Source: Tubiluchus corallicola (lineage: Eukaryota; Priapulida; Priapulimorpha; Priapulimorphida; Tubiluchidae). From it: a stretch of 64,000 nt of DNA. How positions within the stretch are numbered: position 1 is the stretch's first letter; each line of letters starts with the position of its first letter. Positions 21,347 through 34,600 of this stretch are shown piece after piece. Position numbers and translations under genes: made by a program. The stretch spans positions 124,001-188,000 of the forward strand of contig JAQGDQ010000337.1 of the NCBI GenBank assembly GCA_030141605.1, given 5' to 3'. The notes below the pieces were generated by a model. The model was not told where the DNA came from. It was given only the letters and a program-made list of their open reading frames with translations, and searched no databases.

Positions 21347-22215
21347 TTTGTTTTGAATAAGCTATTTATTAATACACTTGTGTTACACTATAAAAGTACA
21401 ATAATCAATGCCAATGATGTCACAGTTATGATGTACAATTCATGGTGGTATTGTGTCATATGTGCTATTCATCATACATGTAATACAGAATATATGTACA
21501 TGAAATAATTTAACTGAGTGCTGTATTTAGTTAGTAAATAATAGTAGATCTCTCCTGTATAATACTCTACATAGTAAAAATTCAGTTTATATTTACAAGA
21601 ACTATAAGGTGTTGTCGTAGGAAGGAGATGAGAACTTGAAGATAATTTCTTGCAAGGTGGGAATGAACTAGACTGATGGAAGTAATCAAATGATTTTTCC
21701 CTCAAGTAAAGTTGGGAATGCAACTTGATTTAATTTTAATTTAAATGTACCAGCTAATCATCGTCATCGTTAATTATTATAATTCTTTTGACGTCACATG
21801 GGGATAGACTCGTTTCCTAAGAAAAGTTCTTTGTGTGTAAAATTTTTTGCCTGACAAAAAAAAATTCACGAAAAATTTTATCAGCAAAAATCTTTCCAAA
21901 CAAAAAAATTGTCATATCCGAAAATAAAATTCACAGAAAATATTGTTTTTAAAGTGCAGCTAAATATTATGCAATGAAAAGTAGTTTATTTTAACTTGTT
22001 AAGGCAAGAAGGTTTTTTTATCAATGTCTGAATGAATAATAGCGAATAATGTTGATACGCATGAGTGATCACGACATGTGTTTGGCAAAGCTGGACCTGG
22101 CGACTGATTTGTTGGGAGACAGTTTAATAGTCTCACTCTTGGGCAGGTTCTTTTACTTTGATTAAGAATTATTTCGTTCATTTCTTAGTGGTTAGAAAAC
22201 ATGTACATGCTTCCA

Positions 22216-22621
22216 AATGTGACTGTGGTATCTTTGTCAGTTTGGTATTTCATCTCAGAGAATTATCCTGCTAATGAACTAGGATCTGGTCCTGCCATAG
22301 AAGAATCAGTAAAAGATTTTGCTAAGCAGCATGATTTATTTCGCAAATTTAGACGTCAAGGTATATGTGATATAATGTGACAAAAACTTTTTCCAGTGAA
22401 GTTATCTTCTCACACACTGTACAATTCACATGGCACATACGTGTGGCAAAAAATGTTTTCATATGAGCCTTTTAATTCGTTCTCACTTAGACGAAAAACC
22501 TTATGAGCGTCATCACTATGACAAAAAATTCTGTTTCAGAACTGGTTTCACCTCACAAAAATTAGTACGCACACAGATCGAAACACCCGTTCGCCCAGAA
22601 ACGTGGCCAGCAATTATCTAA
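22216..22621 (+). pseudogene. Decayed C2H2 zinc-finger fragment
   Basis: The frame at 22430-22621 reads HTCGKKCFHMSLLIRSH, then EKPYE, then a second finger-like stretch with key Cys and His replaced. A KCDCG-like finger start is seen near 22216 in a different register. EKPYE is the linker of tandem C2H2 fingers. The broken ligands, missing start and frame changes point to a pseudogene, perhaps a retrocopy fragment. Confidence 0.5.
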
Positions 22622-23656
22622 CGCCGTGATTGTCATATTCCGTGGAAAAATTGCCCGACTTCTTCATCCACACCAGATTTTTTGAATTATTTTTTTACTG
22701 GAGTGAAAAAAGTGATAAATGGCATCATTTAGATGTGCACTATTCTACAAAACATGATTTTGCTAGTCTTTCTTGTGTCACATTGTAAGTCTGACATGCT
22801 TAGAATAATTCTACATCAGAAACTGGATACGTTAGTGGTGGAAGGTCATCAGATGGTGTGACATCACAATTATGTTACCAAAAAATGCCTTAAATCCATG
22901 GAGCTTTAATGTCGGTTTTTAACGTTCGTGCACGTTGGGACTTTTTAATAATTGTGTAAATTATGCAAATTCTGTGCAGATGTCATTTGCTGTACTAAGG
23001 AGCCCTAAAGCAATTTTGGGCAGCAGCAGCAGAACGGACACAAAGAACAGGACTGCCCGCAAAAAAGTGCAATATCTTTTCCTTGTAAAATTATGAATAA
23101 CAGACATTTGAAACTGTGGTAGTGAAAGAATTAGTTTGGTTTGTTGTGTTTAGTAACAGTTTGTACGCCATGTCAATGCAATTAACAGGTAATTTTAGAC
23201 ATTAAACACCACTAGATGAATTTAGCTTGTACTTTGTAATAAAATTGGAAAGGAATCTGTAACAAAATTGCTGAATGTATGAACGTTTACTTAATTAGTT
23301 AAAACTGTGATTGTTCAGGGTAATAACGATCACAAACAAATAATAACTTTCACAACCAAATTACATCAAGTGCACACAATATGCGATTACTTTTATATCT
23401 GACACAAGTTTTGCAATTTTCACATCCTGATTATGCCAAGTAATGAATGTAGAGCTATCATTATACTTTAGTGGAGACAGCACACCACTCTTTCTGTAAA
23501 ATGAGCTAATACTGCACATGTAAGTTCCTAAGGCTTAACTATTATTCTTTGATTATTTGTTTGTGGTCTTTACAAAATAGTAAATCACTTAGACACCTGC
23601 AGATCTTTCGGTGGGGGTAATTTGCAGAGGTAGCATAGTTTTTGAACATGTATTAT

Positions 23657-23744
23657 GTTTAACTCTATTCCAAATTTTTGAATTTTATATTTTTTATTAT
23701 GTTTAACTCTATTCCAAATTTTTGAATTTTATATTTTTTATCAA
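23657..23744. repeat. 44-bp tandem duplication
   Basis: GTTTAACTCTATTCCAAATT and the following AT-rich bases recur at 23657 and 23701. Confidence 0.8.
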
Positions 23745-26700
23745 TATAAATTTGATGTCTATTTTGTGTTTAACTATGCTATAAAATTCTGAATGCAACT
23801 TAATATAAAAATTCAGTAAAAGTAAAACAAGAAAACATTCAGATATTGTTTAAACTCTGACTTTATTTGCCTAATGCAAAAGCTAATTTTCTGATCAAAT
23901 TTTGTCCACTGTTCAGTCAGAGTGGCACACAGACCTATAAACACACAGCATGACAGCACCCAAATCTGGCTTTTATAAGCTATATAGCTAGCTGCTTTAT
24001 GCTTGCAGCTGTGCCTAAAGCTCTATGTTAAACTATTTCCATGGACTTTTAGCCCCATAGTTAATATAATTGGTTAATAATACATAGCATAAACAAATCA
24101 CATTATAGGTATCCAATACGACATCTGTGACCAGCAAAGAATTTTGAAGGTCATTGTTATCAAACTACACGTGTAGTGAAAATCCTTTGGCCAAAATGCA
24201 TCCTTTACAGTTGAGGCTAATGGCTACTCAGCACTTTAAATGACAAACAAAAATCAGTTACTGAGCCACAGACTTGCATATCCAACAATACAGGAAACAA
24301 CGGTACAATAATTTAGTGCTCTGTGCAGCTGTAGTAACATGTTATTTAGACAGGATCTGAACTCCTGTGAAACAATGACTTTATAATCATGAATAGGTAA
24401 AATTTGCATGTTATGATCACACAACATCACATCTACACGGTTACAGCAAATAATAGTTACATTGTTAATATATCATCACTTAGTTTTAATTATAGACCTT
24501 CAGCAGACATGTACTGCACATGTCAAAGTATAGTTTTACTTACTGTAACTGTCTATTTTTTGTTACCCCAAAAAACCATCAGCACAGAGCACCAAAAGTG
24601 ATATGTGATGAATACAAGTTATCTAGAAAAGTTGTCAGCTTAAATTAGCACTGCATCACGCCAGAATCCAGCAGAAAATAACGACAACACAGACATACTT
24701 ATACAGCTGTGGAAATAGCACTATACCACAAATAATTTTACTGATTACCCACACCAACACAGGATCAAACTTTTCTACTGTTTAAAACACAAAAACGCAC
24801 TGTACTATTTGCAACCGTCCTGCACCCACAAGCGATGGGTTGAGAAGTAAAACAAGCACAATTCTTTCAAGATATTTTATGCGATTAGCTTCGCTTATTA
24901 GCTGTAAAGCACAAGCTCAAGCGAATAAGCAAAAATTGAATCGATTTATTCGCCTTTCCAGTACACGTATTGGCAGACGGTTTCAACGAGGACTGTTACG
25001 GTAAATTTGATTACAATTTCATTCTTATTTAGCACGGCTAGCTTATATACAAGACACAGATTTTCACAGTAGAATACAAAGAACTCACGTCTGTAAGAGG
25101 TTCAATGAAACTAGTTGAGTTTAATTGCTTGCAAATAATTCTGGATACAAAGATATAGAAGAATCGTACCATGACAGTAAAATCTGATCTTATAATCAAA
25201 GAAATGACACTGACATAAGCTAACCATGTTAAATAGCGTTCACAAAATATGAACGCATGCCAAATCTCAACGTGGTACATTGAATTCACTCGCTCGATAA
25301 ATTACTGGTGGCCACGTTAATTTTGCAATTTTAGTCCAGCTGCTGAACCAAAGCTTACGCAAGTCGCAACAAAAAGCAGGCCGTGCCTTAAAAATGTTCA
25401 TACAAAAATTATTTTAATACAGTCCAACATATACTTACAATTTCTACAGTCCTTTATACAGAAAACTACTCACGTTGAGCAAGTAAAAAACGTTCTCCAA
25501 AACGAAAATATCTTGAAAGACAATCAACAATAAACGCTCGCAATGTTGCTATCATAGGTGGCCGTATACTCTGATGAAAATAATTCTCGTTCCAAAGTTT
25601 TGTGATAACTAAAACGATTGCCGTTTTTCAAAAAACTCTCTGTCCACGGATAACAATGCATTCACAGAAAAAAAACCTATAGATACTGCTAGAATATTGA
25701 TTTTTGACACGACTTAAATATTTAACAATAAAATATCACATGAATCAATAAAAATGAGAATTTAAATGCCAGACATCGTTATAAAACTGGCATCGTCGAC
25801 ATGCTTATACAAGTTTCTTCTACGTTACAAAAAATTGATACATTGAATTATGACATACACACATGCACATGTAATTATTATATATATTATATACATAAGT
25901 GCAGTTTTACCGCAAAATGGACCGAGGATTATTTGCCAGTCCTTAAGTATTATAAACACTAGATACGATTATACTGACCATTAAAGACAACTACGAATGG
26001 GAAAGTCGTTCCAGCAATACTTGGTACAGTGACATAAAATGTGAGATATTCTATGACTTTACAATTCAAACGCATGTTTATACAATGCTGCAAAACATCA
26101 ACGAATTAGTTTTTAAACACTATTTACTCACTTCCAAGTAGCACTTAAGAATTGTGAAAAACAGATTCTCAATATATTGACTAGGTTACACACATAGAAG
26201 TGAAAAGTGACATTTTAATTGTGAAATGTTTTTTCGCTGCAGGTGACCAGTGCAATAAATATTGCAATTAAAAAGATCAGTGTTGTGTGAAAATGATAAA
26301 ATTGACTTAAGAAATGGAACGATAAAACCTGACATTTGAACGATGCATCCTATGAGAATCTCTGCAATCTTCACAGCAACAGAGAAAGAAATGATATATT
26401 GTACCAAGTTTTAAGAGAATATACAAAACAAGTAATCAGTGCTGAATAATTATGAAGTACATTAATAGTGATAATAATAAGTAAATTCTGCAGCAGAAAA
26501 CGTATTTGTACCATATACGATGCAATCCTAACACGCACGTACAACGTGTTACACAAGAACTATCTTGCACCGTAAAGATCTGCACTTTAAAAACCAAATT
26601 TACAATGTGCTCTACATTTAAAACTCAGTAAAATTTTAGCAAAATTATCAACATGTTAGAAATGACACATCAATTTACCCTAGCGCTTGGGTTCAACGCT

Positions 26701-28412
26701 ATTCAGCCCCTAACTGCCAACATGACTATTTATAGGCTCATGTAATGCAGCGATAAATGTCATATCAAACCCTATTAGACTTAGTTAAACTTATGTACTG
26801 TACATAAACACAACTTGTCAAATTTACACAACAATAATAAGAATCAGAACACAATTCACCTAAACTTTACTCATAGCATACAGCAAAGAAAAACATCGAA
26901 CCAGCAACGCAAACCAATCTATTGCCAAGCAAAATGTTTTTCTAAGATTTCTCATATTTCCTCATGCGATGAAATCATGAGACCATACCACAACAAGTGG
27001 TAACTTTCCAGCTTTCTGTAAGTTTGTAATGATTGACATTATGCAATCATTTTCATAACAATTAGAAAAACGAGTTGAATAGATTAATAAACAAAGTCTA
27101 AAGGTGTAACTTTCTACTACCTACACCTCATATCAGACTGAATGAACATATAGATCAAATGATAAAATATCTGCACGTATAAGAATTAATAAAACTTGCC
27201 AAATGTTTTAAACTTGTAATGTACTGCAGGTATTTCGCCAATATTTTGACTGCTTGCAGAAAGCTTTGAGTCATAAATTAAAAGGATTTCAATATCACCA
27301 CAATTAAGAAGAACTGTGCCCATTAAGTCTACTGAGAAAAATTTGCAAGGTTATAATTACAATTTTTCCAGGTTTGCCCAAATGTTTAACTTGTCGTTTA
27401 AACAAACTAGTCAGCCTGGGCAGTGAGTTCGTTTCCTGTGAAAGGATTTTTCCCACTCTAATGACTAATATTCCAGTCCATAATGACATTACGTTCCAAT
27501 AAATTCTACCCTATCCTCCGGCTTGTATAATTAAATTTTGCAAAGTCTTCCACCGCGCTTGCACGCATTCAGTCGTATGAAAACAGCTAATACAAAGTCC
27601 ATTGTAAATGCGACGACTACAGCAGTTCCCTGCGTCTTATAGACGTTACAGAAAAATGAATAGTACAAACGTTGCACCAGTCCAGTATTTACAAATTACG
27701 ATACAAAATGGGCGAATGTACAGCAGCTCTTTCTTTGTATCACTTACCAAAATATATGACAAGCTAAAGGCGAATACATAATAAAACCTTACCAGGTGTA
27801 CAAAACAGGTATACAGAAAGCACCGGTTAAACCGAATGCTACGTATGGCAGTAAAAACAACCCTATTTTAAACGAAAAATAAACTTTGGATAAAAAGTTT
27901 CACCGGTTTTTTTTTGTTTCCACACATATTTCCCGCCGCTGAATTACATCATCAGCAAAGTTGCTAAAAATCCGTAAACATACAAAAAGTTTGTACAACA
28001 TAGTTTAAAAACGACAGCTGATTTGATTGCAGTAAGACCGCAACTGCAGTTGAAATCTTTTAAACACCGGATGCTATAATGGACTAAATACCGGGGAGTC
28101 ACTGGCTAATATATTAACGTATTCTTATCACAGAATAGCACCAATGAAATCATATATTTATCCAGGAGCCTGCTGTGCTACTCCTGTCTGTAAATTCTTA
28201 CTACACTACATCTGTAGATGAAACGGATCTGAAATGGACCGCACCTCATCTACAAAATATATATTTATACATATTCAATGTTTTGTGTGCGTATGAGACA
28301 ACTTTGCACCTGTTTCTAAAATAATAAACAAACACTAATGTTTACACAGATTGTCTTATGCGGATGCTGGTAAAGGTGCTCGGAGTGACGTTAATGATGG
28401 CAACGACAATAC

Positions 28413-28618
28413 CTATATTCCTGCAGGCGGGCTGGAGCCGTTGGACACTGCGGAAGCGGCACTGGATGCCATGGCAGACAACACGCGTTGTCTGTCCGAA
28501 GGAGCTAGGATTCCAGCCAGCAGAGGAATGTGGTAATACTTGCACAGCGGTCGACTGCACTTGCCTTTGACGTAATCTCGACACACGGTAACTTTTCCAT
28601 CAGTTATTTCTACATAAT
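28413..28618 (-). CDS. MBNL: Terminal exon with a sixth CCCH finger and stop
   Basis: This 206-bp coding part has an ATTTTGCAG acceptor. It encodes [20 protein letters not shown] running into [10 protein letters not shown] (C-X7-C-X4-C-X3-H), then a Ser/Ala-rich tail ending PPAGI and TAG. Joined to the previous exon it makes a tandem finger pair with the spacing seen in the other muscleblind pairs. A separate ZC3H10-like gene is the main alternative, but no independent start was found. Confidence 0.82.
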
Positions 28619-31600
28619 CTGCAAAATTGTTTACATTTGGCAAATTAAATACTAATGCGATGCAATTAAGTTAAGCTGCACTGAGTTTGGACAGCAAACT
28701 AGATGGTCTGCCACTGAGAAGACTGATTCTCAGCTTAACACATCGATTCCCCGTTGCCTTTCCATTACCATCCTTCCTTTTTTTTATCTCTGACCTAATT
28801 GTGTTTTGTTTTTTTCCCTTTTTTTGAATGGCTTTGACAAAATGCAGCAGTATTGCCATGCCAAGTCTCTTCAGTCTAAACTGTGATTAGTAAATATTAT
28901 TAATATAACATTAATAAACTGCATTTATGCGCATTTTTCTCACAGATTCAGTGTAAGTTTATATTCAGTGTCATTATAAACAAATAAATAAACTTGAAAC
29001 TTCTGGGCAGTTTCACCTGCTACACAAGTATTCTCTTCAAGAGTACATGTGCACACACATGTGAACATGTGTCGGACGCTCCTGCCAGTTCAGTATCTCA
29101 TGTTAGAGAAACACTCTTAATAATGAGCAACAATAATCATAAAGAAACACAAAGAATCATTTGTTAGAATATCGTGGATAGACTGAAAGTGTCACAGTGA
29201 AGATGAACTTTGTTATCAGTTTTATCAACTATCAATTAGCATTGAATTAAACAAAGAAGAATAAAAGTAAAATATTTACTGTACCTTCAACTACATGTAC
29301 GTATTTGCACTGGGGCCGCTTACAGTTGCCCGTCTTAAAATCTCGGCACACTAGGAGGGTGTCCAGCAACTGAAGAACGAATTAAATTATTCATTAATAA
29401 CATTAAACGAGTTATCTTTTCAGATGAATGTTCACTAGATGTCTGCAGCTTAATCACCAACAGTTACAAAGGGTAATCAGAAGTTTTTGGCCACGCCCTG
29501 AATTAAAGAAGATACATGGTAGTAGTAGTAGGACACAAAGTGCATTCGTTACAATTCAAAAAATACTCATCAGTGCAAGACGTTTCTGCAGTGTTACATC
29601 ATTCAAAAGCCAATCAGCCAATATGGCACTTATGAGTCATACGATAGTTGTAACTTTTTGTAAAATATGATTTTGCAAAAATCGTTTGATCAACGTTTTG
29701 AAAGCCAAAATTGCTAAATTATTTTATAGAACATCAGTTTATTATACACTGCTGGCAGGACCGGCTCTAGGTAGTTTGACGTCATAAGCAAAAGTATTTT
29801 AGCGCCCCCTCCTGAATGGACAACCTCTTCCCCATAGTCCATTTCAGAACCCCCAATATTGCATTTTTCTTGTACAATATTATAAGAAAGTATAATGGTA
29901 CTGGTGTATTAGAATTATGCATGTATTATAGTGCACTAATTAAGTGTAGTTAATTACCTATCTACAGTTTGTGTTGACTGAATTTGAAACAGAATTTATG
30001 ACTGATCGAATTTGAAACTGAATTTATGACTCCACTGTTTTCTATGTAAGTCGCCAGCTTTTTTATCATTCGTTTCCTGTATTCCATCTTGAAGGCTTCA
30101 ATTCTTATTTGCTTCATCTGACATAATTAAATGAATGCCATTGCAAGAAATTTTTTTCTTAACAGAATGGTTATTCTGTAAAAAGTTATATAGAAACAGT
30201 GGGCAGGAGGATGGTCATGTGTCTGTAAGGTCTGCATGAAATGACGTAATCTTAGGAAACAAGATAAAACAAAATTAGAAGCAAATTAGTTGTTTTATAT
30301 AAAAGTAAAAACAGAAAGTGTTTTGCCACGCATGCAGACACTTGCTGGCGTCGATGAATCATACATTTGAAAGGAAAATAACGCAACTTGTTTGTTTCAT
30401 TTAATTAGTGTTATGCACTTAAGGAATTATGCATAAACTATGTTATTACTTGTACTAAACTTAAAAATGAAAGAACTAGTACTAGAATTTGGGATGCGTA
30501 GATTGCCTAGTTACAGAGCCGGCCCTGGCTACTGCTTTTTAAGCTTATTAACAAACCTCAGAAATAGCACATATTTCTGAGGTCTTCAGAGCTGAAGGTT
30601 AGAGACAGTTGTAGATTCTTGGCTTCAGTTGAAATAAATTATCTTCAGACGTAGACAAATTGCAAACAGAATTTCCTTATTGTCGAGAAATTAGAATTCC
30701 TCTTTTATGTATTGGCTTCAAATACAGTTCAAGCAGAAATAACTAGGTCAATTTCTACAGAGATAGGTTAGTTAGTATTATAGTACGATATTTTTCTTCA
30801 CGCAAGATAAAAATTTTGGTTGCAAAATGTCTACGTCTATAGAAGATTTATTTCTACACACCTGAAGCCAAAGATTTACAACAGAGACTTCTGATCAGCC
30901 ATGGTAACCAGATGTTTCAGATGTACAGAGTAAATCAAATAATGCAATTATGTATAAAAGCAACAACACAAGATGGCGCTTGAACTGCACAAGATTCCAA
31001 GCTTAGCCGTTACTTAATCAGCATGTACTACTAATTAAAATTCACCGAGACCAAGAAATGAAGAGCTAAAAGTTATGAATATGTTACAGTGTTTTTTTGT
31101 CGTTTAGTTAGGCCTGCACCACAGCCCACAAGCTTTCAGCATAACATGAACTGAGAAAAATCAGCAAAACAAAAAAACAGCCAACAACCGAAATTAGTAA
31201 AATACCTGGTTTGACTCATCAAAGTAATTAACACTAGCAGCGTTAGTAACTACGGGAATGCTCGTCACAGATGGCATCAGAGGCACTTCATGTTTCCATG
31301 ACAACGAGGCGTGCACATCCAATAGCAATACAGCGCCAGCAACAGCAGCGGAAAGGAGTAGTGTGCATGCAGTGTGTAATTGTGTGCAGTGTGAATTAAG
31401 CAGTTGGAGAAATGGTCAAGCATGAAACGAAACAGAAAGAAGTTAGGAAATGACCAATAAGTGTCCAAAAAGCTGAAATTGAACAGTTTAAATAGACAAC
31501 AGCAGCTTTGAAATGCTGAAGATTTTTTTACAAAATGACTCATATCTGATGCCTCGTTTTTGTGACTTCTTCTAATAACATCACTGAATGGAATAGAATG

Positions 31601-34600
31601 TGTAAGTTATTAACATTTTGTCAGAAAATTTGGTAGACACGAATATAAAATGAGAAAATATGCACAAAGAGTTTTGCTACAATTCCGAAATGAAGATCTT
31701 TCTGCAGTAATATATATATTATTTGAAAAAATAATTTTACTATTTTAAAATTCAATTCCAGCTATAATGGTCACCATTAAAAATTATGATTTCCAGTCAC
31801 AAATGTTAATACTTCCTTTATAACAGTAAGAACAAAGAGCTGTCAAATGTATAAACAATACTAAAAATTGTAAACAGTTTTGAAAAGTATTAAAACACTC
31901 GAATACACTAAAGTTATATTATTTAGTAAGAATCGTGAAAAACCCGGAGCAGAGCTTGAATCTTGGTAAATCGTCCTACGGGTTTCTGGGAATTCAGATC
32001 TACAAAAATTTCTGGCTCCTTGCCCTGACTCTCTACCCTAGTCAAAGGGTAGCACACAGGTGCCAAATAATTTTAAAATGTGGCTACATGAGAGGACCCA
32101 TGGTGTGAGCCACTCCACATTTTCAATGATTTGTCAATACTTCACCATTTTACATGATAAAAAAGACTAGTTTCACTATGTGAGAAAGCTGCAGTATGAC
32201 TCAGTCAGTAGTGTCATGCACCATCAAAGCCATATTTTCGTTTATCCATTTAAACTCCATTTTATAGACGAATGAGTTTTTCTTAGTCAGCTTTTACGAC
32301 AGTAGCAGTAATCATGACTGAGCCTTGGTGCTTCTAAACTCGACAAAATTGCGAATTTTGTGAAAGTTTTTTTGATTAGCAATGATGACTGAACTCGTGA
32401 GTAAGAATAGCATGAGTGCAGTCATGACAGGGCAGTGAGGAACAAGCCTTGGATGCTTACCTATCTAAGTTTGTGTAGCAGAATGCACTAGAGTAGTGGA
32501 ACAACAGTGCCCAAAATTACTCAAATGCACAAATACTCAGCCACCATTTTGTTCGAGTGATGCACCATATGATTTCTCTTGGTTTTCCTTTGTTTCACTA
32601 AAAGCTTATTTTTCAAAGCGAGAAAAAACTGGAATAACTCATCCTTTTTGACTGTTTCCTGGCCATTTTTTGCAAAATGCATAAATTTGTTGTGTAGAGA
32701 ACAATAGGAGCTCGCTAAAAGATTGAAAGTAGTTCAAAAACACACTCTGCAGTGGATGTCGTTGATATAGGTTCCGTGGGAAGCCCTGGGTCTCGTGCAG
32801 GTCTTATTTTACTTCGTTCCCAGTTTCGTGGGGCCTTGCTAATTATATACATGTATTAACAGTCAGACATGTTAATGAAACTGAATTTAGAAACCAAAAC
32901 TTGAACGGAAATTTTTGAGACGTCGGAAACTGATACCGTAACAAAATTAAACCTAAATTGTTTTAGAAACAAGTAATGTACTTTCTTTTTTTTCTCGTTT
33001 GCTTCATTTGCTCTGATACAAACTTGATGACATAGCTAATCGACAAAAATTCGTATTGCATAACAGTGGAACTAGGACTAGAACCACGAAATTCAACAGC
33101 AACTACAACTTGGCACTGACTGCTTAAAAAATTAACTAATTTTATTTTGTATGAATTTGGTTGCCTATATTTCATAAATTCTGAAATTAAACTTGGCTTT
33201 GTTCAAATCACGCATTAATATTTCAGTTGACTGTGCCTGGAGACCCTAAAGCTTCACAGTCATTGGCACGGAAGATATACTGCGTCGCCGTAAGAAACTG
33301 ACTTTCGGTTTTACTTGAAATGAAATTTTCGATTCATTTGAGCTATTTTAGTTAATATATTTACCTTTTTTAACATCTAAGAAAAAGGTAAGCTAGACAA
33401 ATCATTTAAAATCGAAAATTACAAAGTTTCGGTTACGGCGAAAACAAAACTGAACAGAAAAGAAAATTATCGGCAAATGGAAATGAAAGTCATTTTCGGT
33501 TACAACTCTGACAACATTTTCACAACAAAATTAATTGCCAATACAAGCCATCCGTGTAGTTTAGTTGCTTTTTCTAGATTTACCCTGATTTACAGATTCG
33601 CTGTTACAAATGTCTCTCATTAGTATTTAGTCAGTTTTGTTAACGACTATAGGGTGCTGACTACTGACACACCGACAGCCTCTTGCAGCTCCTCAAAAAT
33701 GACGAACATGACTGGGACTTCAACTTTTTATGCTAACTTTTGAGGACAAGAATAGTCAAATGTTGTCAGACAACTTTCCCCGGTGTCATTAGCATCTAAA
33801 TTTCAACTTTCCCCGGTGTCATTAGTATCTAAATTTCAACTTTCCCCGGTGTCATTAGCATCTAAATTTCGACTTTCCCCGGTGTCATTAGCATCTAAAT
33901 TTCAACTTTCCCCGGTGTCATTAGTATCTAAATTTCGACTTTCCCCGGTGTCATTAGTATCTAAATTTCGACTTTCCCCGGTGTCATTAGCATCTAAATT
34001 TCAACTTTCCCCGGTGTCATTAGTATCTAAATTTCAACTTTCCCCGGTGTCATTAGCATCTAAATTTCGACTTTCCCCGGTGTCATTAGTATCTAAATTT
34101 CGACTTTCCCCGGTGTCATTAGTATCTAAATTTCAACTTTCCCCGGTGTCATTAGTATCTAAATTTCAACTTTCCCCGGTGTCATTAGCATCTAAATTTC
34201 AACTTTCCCCGGTGTCATTAGTATCTAAATTTCAACTTTCCCCGGTGTCATTAGCATCTAAATTTCGACTTTCCCCGGTGTCATTAGTATCTAAATTTCG
34301 ACTTTCCCCGGTGTCATTAGTATCTAAATTTCAACTTTCCCCGGTGTCATTAGTATCTAAATTTCAACTTTCCCCGGTGTCATTAGTATCTAAATTTCAA
34401 CTTTCCCCGGTGTCATTAGTATCTAAATTTCTACTTTCCCCGGTGTCATTAGTATCTAAATTTCGACTTTCCCCGGTGTCATTAGTATCTAAATTTCGAC
34501 TTTCCCCGGTGTCATTAGTATCTAAATTTCGACTTTCCCCGGTGTCATTAGTATCTAAATTTCGACTTTCCCCGGTGTCATTAGTATCTAAATTTCAACT

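Larger units (their letters stand above)
20603..28412. other. Stretch between PIBF1 and muscleblind (convergent 3' ends)
   Basis: No intact gene was found. The left part contains the PIBF1 3' UTR. The right part, below 28413, should contain the muscleblind 3' UTR, which is often long in this family. A decayed C2H2 zinc-finger fragment is at 22216-22621 and a 44-bp duplication at 23657-23744. The rest is AT-rich with only short random open frames. Confidence 0.55.
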
